The notes under the pieces were generated by a model. It was not told the DNA's origin. It made no database searches and saw only the letters and a program-made list of their open reading frames with translations. A stretch of 64,000 nucleotides of DNA from contig KB906724.1 of assembly GCA_000381565.1 (NCBI GenBank), positions 3,369,020-3,433,019 on the forward strand, written 5' to 3'. This document shows, piece after piece, positions 56,357-64,000 of this stretch; the first letter of the stretch is position 1; every line of letters begins with the position of its first letter. The stretch comes from Oxalobacteraceae bacterium AB_14. Lineage in GTDB: Bacteria; Pseudomonadota; Gammaproteobacteria; Burkholderiales; Burkholderiaceae_D. Made by a program: the position numbers and the translations under genes.

Positions 56357-57244
56357 ATGCAAAAAACAGAATATCTGGAACATGTGAAGGGCTTCACCAC
56401 TTGGATGGCGCCCCATCTCAGCGACGACTCCCTGCTTGCCCATCACTATTATCGTCCGAATACAGTCAACGCGACGCAGTTTGCCAATCTTGCGGACGCG
56501 ATGCGGAAATATGCGTGGCCTATCGCCGCCGCAGTCCGAGAGGGGGACAAGTCAGCCGACTCGCTGGAAGCTAATACACAAGTGCTGCAACGGATGCAAC
56601 GCGCGTTGAAGGCAGCACATTCAGATGAAAGCATGCGCGACGCCTGTATCGCGGTGATGCAATGGGGGGGCGTGGTAAATGGAAACGTGCCTTGGCTGGA
56701 GAACAAGACTGTCGGCCTGACTGCGCTACTACATGAAGTCGCTGGCTTGCTCAATTCGGACGACGACGACATACAATGCTTGCCAACGGATCTACGCTTC
56801 AATGCGGGCATGACCAAGGTATATTCACTGCTGGTGGATAACTTCATCATTTATGACAGCCGCGTGGCGGCTGCGCTGTGCTGGTTCGTCATGCATTGGA
56901 TGCTCGAGAACAATGTAACCGAACTCCCGGACGCGTTGAGTTTCCCGTGCATGCCTGCCAAAGAAGGCTACTCTCCACAGATCCGAAAACTACGTAACCC
57001 GAGCGTCGGCGCATACCTGTTTCCTCGTCTAAACAACCGCCCACGCCTGCATGCACATTGGAACCTGCGCGCAAGTTGGCTGCTCGAAGCGGTGCTGAAA
57101 CAAAGCGGACCAAAAACGGAGTTTCACAAAACATCGCAACCGCTGCGATCGCTGGAAGCGGCGCTGTTTATGTGGGGATACGATCTAAGCCAGAATGTCC
57201 CCCATGCAATTACACCCATCAACCTACGCTCCCGAAATGCATAA
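56357..57244 (+). CDS. Hypothetical protein, possibly OGG-like DNA-glycosylase fold
   Basis: The 295-residue protein is mainly helical. The segment RFNAGMTKVYSLLVDNFIIYDSRVAAAL resembles a block (T-K-x-Y, then IYDSRVAAAL) that I associate with OGG-type or HhH glycosylase-like proteins found beside restriction and defence genes. I cannot confirm the catalytic residues. AAAGAGTAGG precedes the ATG. It may belong functionally with the helicase operon upstream, from which an IS30 remnant now separates it. Confidence 0.5.
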   Translation: MQKTEYLEHVKGFTTWMAPHLSDDSLLAHHYYRPNTVNATQFANLADAMRKYAWPIAAAVREGDKSADSLEANTQVLQRMQRALKAAHSDESMRDACIAVMQWGGVVNGNVPWLENKTVGLTALLHEVAGLLNSDDDDIQCLPTDLRFNAGMTKVYSLLVDNFIIYDSRVAAALCWFVMHWMLENNVTELPDALSFPCMPAKEGYSPQIRKLRNPSVGAYLFPRLNNRPRLHAHWNLRASWLLEAVLKQSGPKTEFHKTSQPLRSLEAALFMWGYDLSQNVPHAITPINLRSRNA

Positions 57245-57329
57245 GACGAGTCGATTCCGGCTGAGGATATGGATGCCGTTCACGCTGACTTCTGAGAAGG
57301 CCAGCGCTGCCGCCTCCGGCAAGAACCCG

Positions 57330-58775
57330 TCAATTGCAGGTACTTGGAATAAGCCTGCTGCCTGGTCCTCCGAAGTAGAAATACTCACCTGAGTCAGCCT
57401 CCGGTTCAACCGGTGAATTCAACGTGATCGAATAACAGTCTGGATGACTTGCTTGCGCCTTGACGATCGCTGGCCACAGTTGTCCATCAAGCCCGATATA
57501 TTGCAGGCGATTTTGGAAAGCAGCGAAGGTCTTTCCTTCTGCGGCGTGCCGACCGCTTCCCATGTCCGATGACGGCTTATACCCAGCCATTTCGCCGCCA
57601 AAGTCGATATAGTCACTAGCGCTCGCCAAAGCTCCATCTTCGAATATCACTTTAGGAAAATAGCCAACCCACTCTTTATCTATGCGTAACCACCAGTTAC
57701 CAGTAGATGCCTTCCGCACCCACTGCACATCAACAGTAGCTTGCTGCCCGCCCAGAATACTATGACGCTCAAGTGGCCGAGCAATGACTATTTTTTCGCC
57801 AACAAATACGAAACTTTCTTGCCTGCCAGGAGGCCAAGCGGTACAGCGCAGGACGTAGCACCCTGTCGCAGCATAGTTGTCTGCAGTGAAGAACGCGAAC
57901 ATTGTCGCATATGGAGTATCCCAAAAGCTCATCACTTGCCAACCAGCCTCCACTGTTTGTAATGTTCCATTATCCGGGTCGCCGCCAACGACCCATACCT
58001 GGGATAGTGACATATCCTCTTTCGGAACTTGTGGATCCCATACGTTGAGGCGTGCCGAAACACCATAATTTGGTACTCTGGCATACGCATGCGCATATCG
58101 ATGAGGTTTCACAGCCGGATTCTGCGGAGGTTCTTGTGTGGTGCGGTTTAAAGAAAGACGCATTGCGTCTCGGTCAAGCCGGGGCACTGCGGCGCCGTTC
58201 ACATTCAGGCGCTGCGCCGCTAATGCTTCCGCTACTGTACTGCGCTTAAGTGCAACGGTTCCTCGAGGACAATAATAGCTTGCCCCCTGGCGCGGCGGTT
58301 GCGAGTCTACTTCTTTTTCGGAAGGAGCTGCTGGCGGCGTATCAAGTATTGCGGCTCCCGCTGCAGACCCTGCTCCTAATTTGAGCGCGGGTTGGTCCTC
58401 GCTAGGAACACAGTCAAAGGCAAGCTTATTTGAGGAGGCTGGGATGGACACTGCAACACTGGACACAACCGGAAGGTTCTCATAGAACGTTTGCAACCGA
58501 GCCGATGTGGCCTGAAATTCGGAATCTGAAATGTTAGTACGGATGCCTGCTCGAGCCTCTGCAATCCCCATCGAATGTAATTCAGCATAGAATTCCCTAA
58601 AGCTCTCCGAATGTGCCTTGGTTACTTTATCGACTAACCTTGCTCGTACCTCTTCTGTGAGCGAGCGCGGCCTAGCGGAGGAGTCGTCTACTATGACGCG
58701 ACTCTCAGTTTGAGCCCATATGTTCATTGTGACCAGCGTGCCAACAACAGCGCTAATAACCATAAGCGGTTTCAT
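57330..58775 (-). CDS. Neprosin-family secreted prolyl endopeptidase, start disrupted by IS21
   Basis: The 481-residue protein has a signal peptide (MKPLMVISAVVGTLVTMNIWAQ). An N-terminal region of about 190 residues with a propeptide-like layout leads to the neprosin domain: HAYARVPNYGVSARLNVWDPQV, LSQVWVVGG, TVEAGWQVM, YAATGCYVLRC and DFGGEMAGYKP with MGSG. The two Glu residues (in TVEAGW and GGEMAG) match the paired catalytic glutamates known in neprosin. Its ATG (58773-58775) lies inside the target duplication of IS21 copy B, so the native ribosome site is now on the far side. Expression depends on read-through from the IS. Confidence 0.82.
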   Translation of the reverse strand: MKPLMVISAVVGTLVTMNIWAQTESRVIVDDSSARPRSLTEEVRARLVDKVTKAHSESFREFYAELHSMGIAEARAGIRTNISDSEFQATSARLQTFYENLPVVSSVAVSIPASSNKLAFDCVPSEDQPALKLGAGSAAGAAILDTPPAAPSEKEVDSQPPRQGASYYCPRGTVALKRSTVAEALAAQRLNVNGAAVPRLDRDAMRLSLNRTTQEPPQNPAVKPHRYAHAYARVPNYGVSARLNVWDPQVPKEDMSLSQVWVVGGDPDNGTLQTVEAGWQVMSFWDTPYATMFAFFTADNYAATGCYVLRCTAWPPGRQESFVFVGEKIVIARPLERHSILGGQQATVDVQWVRKASTGNWWLRIDKEWVGYFPKVIFEDGALASASDYIDFGGEMAGYKPSSDMGSGRHAAEGKTFAAFQNRLQYIGLDGQLWPAIVKAQASHPDCYSITLNSPVEPEADSGEYFYFGGPGSRLIPSTCN

Positions 58776-58884
58776 CTGTCAACAGCGATTGAAAACTGAT
58801 ACAGTTTTGGCGCCAGCAGCGATTTAAAACTGATACACCTCCATCACCAACTCACGCTGGCTTTTCACACTTTTTCCTATCCGC

Positions 58885-60776
<1,892 letters not shown>

Positions 60777-60866
60777 AACGGTGTATCAGTTTTCAATCGC
60801 TGAGGTGTATCAGTTTACAACCGCTGCTGACATCATCAAATTCCCCTGTTTTTTTTAAACGACGGA

Positions 60867-62147
60867 CTAGCGCCCAGCATTTCCGCATTTAACCGACGCA
60901 GCGGTGAGTTGGGTCAACACATCGAGCAACGCTTGTTCCTGCTGAACACCTGCATTTGCCGCTTTGCCCTGATCGCTCGTTTCGTTTTGATCTTTTTCGG
61001 CTTGGGCAACTACTTCCGGACGAGGAGGAGTTTTGATTCGTGGGGACGTTGAGGAGCGTCCTCTCGCAGCGACTAGAGGCGTCGCCGGCGGACTGTCTTT
61101 TGTCTCAGCGTCTTTAACGTCTTCACTCGGCTGCCCATCATTTCCTGCCGTTGCGCCATTGCCTGCCCCCCCGGCTGTTGCCGCAGTAACGAGATCGACA
61201 GCTTTAAGTTCAGCCTCTGTTTTACGCAAAGCTTTCTGGGTACTAATTAAGGTCGCTTGCAGGCTGGATAAGTAATGATCATTTCGCTCCGTGAGTGTTG
61301 CGGCAACGTCCTTTGTGGTTGGATCTATTGCATGGAGCTTCGCCAGGACAATCCGTGCGATGCTTTCGGTAGTCGATACCAAATACTCCGGAGCGCTGGC
61401 TTTGACTTGATCCGCAGCTGTCGAAGCGCTGTTCATCGCCTCGTCGTGTGCATCTGCCGTGGCCATCACCACTGGGGCCAGTGCCGCGCGCGCGCTCCTG
61501 CTACTGCTACTGTAGGGGGCCATCGGAGATGGCGGCTGCTTATTGCCGTTTAATTTGGTCCCATACGCTCTGATCATGTCGCCGATCGAGTTCCCTCGCG
61601 CGATATTGACTCTGGATGCGATAGTTGGAGTGGGCACTATCGCAAGCGCTGGGGTAGGCAATGTTCGGATGTATTGAGCTAGGGGGCTCGGATTTGTTGC
61701 TGCAGGCTGTTGATGAGTAAACGCATCTGGCATTGTATCCATCATATGTGCTGTTTGCCGCGCGCAGGACAAAGCCATAAGTCCCTGGTCGAGCACCGCG
61801 CGCTTTGGCGACGGGTTCAACAAATATTCTGTTCCGCCCACCAAGCCTAAGCCTAACGCTACTCCTTTGATAGGATTTATATTATGGTTGTAAGCAACGT
61901 GCGCGCCCGCCAATGTAGCCAAGCCTAAGGTCGCAACATTCAGCGCTGCTTGCGTTTGGCTGGTCGAAGCCTGAATCGCTTCAAACTCTCTCGACACTTT
62001 GCTCGCATAGGCTACGGCATTGCCTAGTGAGTTACCCGCATCCACCGGGCTTGTAGACGTCACATATGATTCTGGAACAAGTGTGCTGCATGCGCTTGTT
62101 ATACAAGCCAAACCCCAAACTGCCAAGCTTCGTTTTATGAACGACAT
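60867..62147 (-). CDS. Hypothetical lipoprotein, operon partner of neprosin
   Basis: The 426-residue protein has lipobox ACITSAC (Cys20). A hydrophobic glycine-rich stretch (GLATLAGAHVAYNH and GVALGLGLVGGTEYLL) is followed by helices with coiled-coil character around residues 270-320. A low-complexity Gly/Ala/Pro/Lys-rich tail (AGGAGNGATAGNDGQPSE) ends the protein. The ATG at 62147 follows CAGGGGAG. Without the IS, the neprosin ATG would lie about 30 bp after this stop, behind a similar CAGGGGA site, so the two formed one operon. No family recognised. Confidence 0.65.
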   Translation of the reverse strand: MSFIKRSLAVWGLACITSACSTLVPESYVTSTSPVDAGNSLGNAVAYASKVSREFEAIQASTSQTQAALNVATLGLATLAGAHVAYNHNINPIKGVALGLGLVGGTEYLLNPSPKRAVLDQGLMALSCARQTAHMMDTMPDAFTHQQPAATNPSPLAQYIRTLPTPALAIVPTPTIASRVNIARGNSIGDMIRAYGTKLNGNKQPPSPMAPYSSSSRSARAALAPVVMATADAHDEAMNSASTAADQVKASAPEYLVSTTESIARIVLAKLHAIDPTTKDVAATLTERNDHYLSSLQATLISTQKALRKTEAELKAVDLVTAATAGGAGNGATAGNDGQPSEDVKDAETKDSPPATPLVAARGRSSTSPRIKTPPRPEVVAQAEKDQNETSDQGKAANAGVQQEQALLDVLTQLTAASVKCGNAGR

Positions 62148-62686
62148 ATTTTTCTCCCCTGTTTTGGTTAGAAATCGATGCCGCTATGCGCCGATCTTTC
62201 AACGCACCGGCTACTGAACGATACGCGCTTCTTGCGAAATATCGGTCAGTGCACGGTTTTGCCGCCTATCACCGATCTCGGACTAAGCTCTTGAGGTTCG
62301 TCAACGACCAGTGCGTTGCCATTATGTACTTATATTTTGGGAGAATTCTCACTTATTGTCACATTGGCATTCCCAAGGTTTGCTGAGTTGATAGATTCGA
62401 CTAGCCCCGCGGCAGAACAATTGCGGCGCGTGCCCTTTGAGACGACCGAGCCAATTGAGGCAAGTGGAAAAGTATCGAAATGCAAGCTCAACAACCGAGG
62501 GACTCCCCTTTCAAAGTGCCCTATCCACAATCTTAGAGCCAGTCGTATGTATTGCACCTGATCCAAAACCCTTTGAAGCTGGGCGTCAAAGAGAGCCGAC
62601 CAGAGTTGGCGGACCCGGACCTCGGCGCCGTGCCCCCCACCCAAATAGATGCCCATACCTGCAGCAACTCAAGTGCACAAATTTAG
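62148..62686. other. Intergenic region upstream of the lipoprotein gene, up to the IS66 end
   Basis: About 540 bp. The left part must carry the promoter of the leftward lipoprotein operon. Short ORFs on both strands have no recognisable content. I see no RNA gene or clear repeat. Confidence 0.4.
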
Positions 62687-64000
62687 GTAAGCGTCCGCTC
62701 AGCGCCGTCTTGAGTGCAGTGGGGATTTGATCGATGATGGCATCACACCGCTGGGAAGCGGCGTCATCTCAGAGGGCTGCTGGCAAGTTGCAGTGCCAAG
62801 GCAAGAATTCATCAACCCGGTTGACGGGATGGTCGGCGATATGCGTCAGCACGTGACGCAACCAGACTTCGGGGTCGACACCGTTCAGCTTGGCCGTGCC
62901 GATCAGCGAATAGATCGCGGCGGCGCGCTCCCCGCCGCTGTCGGCGCCAGCGAACAGGTAATTGCGGCGACCTATAGCGACGCCACGCAAAGCGCGTTCG
63001 GCCGCCGAGTTATCAATCTCGATGGTGCCGTCGTCGCAGTAGCGCAGCAGCGCCGGCCAGAGTTTGAGTGCGTACAGGATCGCCGCCGCCGTGTCGGACT
63101 TGCGCGACAACGTATCGCGCGTGGTACGCAGCCAGCGTTCCAAGTCATCGAGCAGCGGACGAGAGCGGACTTGCCGAACTTCTCTTCGTTCGTCAGGCGG
63201 CTTGCCCCGGATCTCGGCCTCGATCACATAGAGCTCGGCAATCCGGCGCAGCGCCTCGGTGGTCAGTGGCGTCGGTCGCGCCGCGTGCAGATCGTGGAAT
63301 TTGCGCCGCGCGTGCGCCCAGCAGGCCGCTTCGCGAACCGTGCCGTCCTCGAACAAGGCGTTGAAGCCGGCGTAGGCATCGGCTTGCAGCACGCCCTTGA
63401 ACTTGGCCAGGTGGGTCTGCGGATGGATGCCCTTGCGGTCGGGCGTATAGGCAAACCAAACCGCTGGCGGCGCGATGTCGCCGGCTGGCCGGTCATCGCG
63501 CACGTAGGTCCATAAACGCGCCGTCTTGGTTTTGCCGTTACCGGGCGCCAGCACCGGGATCGGCGTGTCGTCGGTATGCAGCTTCGATGCCGCCAGCACA
63601 TGGCGTTGGACTGCATCGACCAACGGGCGCAGCAATGCGCTGGCCGCGCCGACCCAACTCGCCAGCAACGCACGATCCAAGTCAACGCCTTCGCGGGCGT
63701 AAATGACGGACTGGCGGTACAGCGGCAGATGATCCGCGAACTTGGCCACCAGGATGTGCGCCAGCAGGCCGGGACCGGCGATACCGCGCTCGATTGGGCG
63801 GCTCGGTGCCGGCGCCTGGACGATGGCGTCGCAGCAGGCGCACGCCAGCTTGGGACGCACATGGCGGATCACGCGGAAGCTGGCCGGCACGAACTCCAGT
63901 TGCTCGGCCACGTCCTCGCCCAGCGGCCGCAGGCCGCCACCGCAGGCCGGGCAAGCATCGGCCGTCGGCGCATAGACCTTCTCGTCGCGTGGCAAATGAT
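62687..64000 (-). mobile_element. IS66-family element, partial (runs off the right edge)
   Basis: The left end begins GTAAGCGTCCGCTC at 62687, a typical IS66 terminal sequence. The transposase TnpC follows leftward. The other end, tnpA and tnpB lie outside the window, so the second inverted repeat and the target duplication cannot be checked. Confidence 0.82.
62769..64000 (-). CDS. tnpC: IS66-family transposase TnpC, N-terminus outside window
   Basis: At least 408 residues in frame, open to the right edge. Features include the zinc-binding region ([12 protein letters not shown] and [10 protein letters not shown]), [12 protein letters not shown], the first catalytic Asp in [11 protein letters not shown] and the second in [10 protein letters not shown]. 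The third acidic residue is in [12 protein letters not shown], followed by the C-terminal [18 protein letters not shown] and [15 protein letters not shown] blocks. All DDE motifs visible are intact. Confidence 0.95.
   Translation of the reverse strand, partial: HLPRDEKVYAPTADACPACGGGLRPLGEDVAEQLEFVPASFRVIRHVRPKLACACCDAIVQAPAPSRPIERGIAGPGLLAHILVAKFADHLPLYRQSVIYAREGVDLDRALLASWVGAASALLRPLVDAVQRHVLAASKLHTDDTPIPVLAPGNGKTKTARLWTYVRDDRPAGDIAPPAVWFAYTPDRKGIHPQTHLAKFKGVLQADAYAGFNALFEDGTVREAACWAHARRKFHDLHAARPTPLTTEALRRIAELYVIEAEIRGKPPDERREVRQVRSRPLLDDLERWLRTTRDTLSRKSDTAAAILYALKLWPALLRYCDDGTIEIDNSAAERALRGVAIGRRNYLFAGADSGGERAAAIYSLIGTAKLNGVDPEVWLRHVLTHIADHPVNRVDEFLPWHCNLPAAL

Noticed and set aside
62330..62656. 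108-codon leftward ORF between the lipoprotein gene and IS66
   Set aside because: No clear start signal or recognisable content.

Overview
The window reads as part of an IncP/RP4-like conjugative element, most likely a plasmid, in a Burkholderiales bacterium. The GC-rich codon use and the VgrG sequence suggest Oxalobacteraceae (Janthinobacterium, Massilia or Duganella type), but that is inference. No rRNA, tRNA or replication initiator is visible, so an integrated element cannot be excluded.

Left accessory block (1-13.5 kb). The fragment of a transposable element at the edge is followed by a TIGR04141/DUF6119 gene. Next comes a leftward type I restriction-modification operon: hsdM, a collapsed DUF262/DUF1524 gene, hsdS, hsdR and a small two-helix membrane protein. 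A 2056-bp IS21-family element with a 5-bp target duplication splits hsdR in frame, so modification is probably intact and restriction lost. A tyrosine recombinase closes the block.

Transfer backbone (13.7-39.2 kb). trbA-B-C-D-E-F-G-H-I-J-K-L-N encodes the mating-pair formation system. An IS630-family element with a TA duplication splits trbE (VirB4 ATPase). Four accessory genes follow, then a Tra1-like region in RP4 order: traC (ArdC plus primase), traD, traF, traG, traI and traJ leftward, an RP4-like oriT, and traK, traL and traM rightward. Between nic and traK lies a previously unlabelled set of ACCGCG/ACAGCG motifs spaced about 11 bp apart, which probably forms the TraK wrapping site. Three KorB-type 13-bp operators (before trbA, between traJ and traI, before the kleE-like gene) and a korB gene point to IncP-style global control.

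Cargo and control (39.2-49.7 kb). A decayed IS3 fragment is followed by a membrane protein and a type VI secretion island: vgrG, a DUF4123 adaptor, a DUF3304 lipoprotein (likely immunity) and a DUF2235 lipase effector. kfrB-like, korB, kleE-like and alpA-like genes follow.

Right accessory block (50-64 kb). A tight four-gene operon encodes a winged-helix protein, two coiled-coil proteins and a 1236-residue membrane-anchored Upf1-like SF1 helicase. I do not recognise it as a named system, and it is the best candidate here for an undescribed defence or nucleic-acid-processing system. It is followed by an IS30 remnant, a gene of uncertain DNA-glycosylase-like character, a lipoprotein/neprosin operon, and a partial IS66 element. 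The neprosin start codon lies in the target duplication of a second IS21 copy.

Mobile elements have hit three functional operons (hsdR, trbE, neprosin). In each case removing the element and one target copy restores the reading frame or the ribosome binding site, so these look like recent events.
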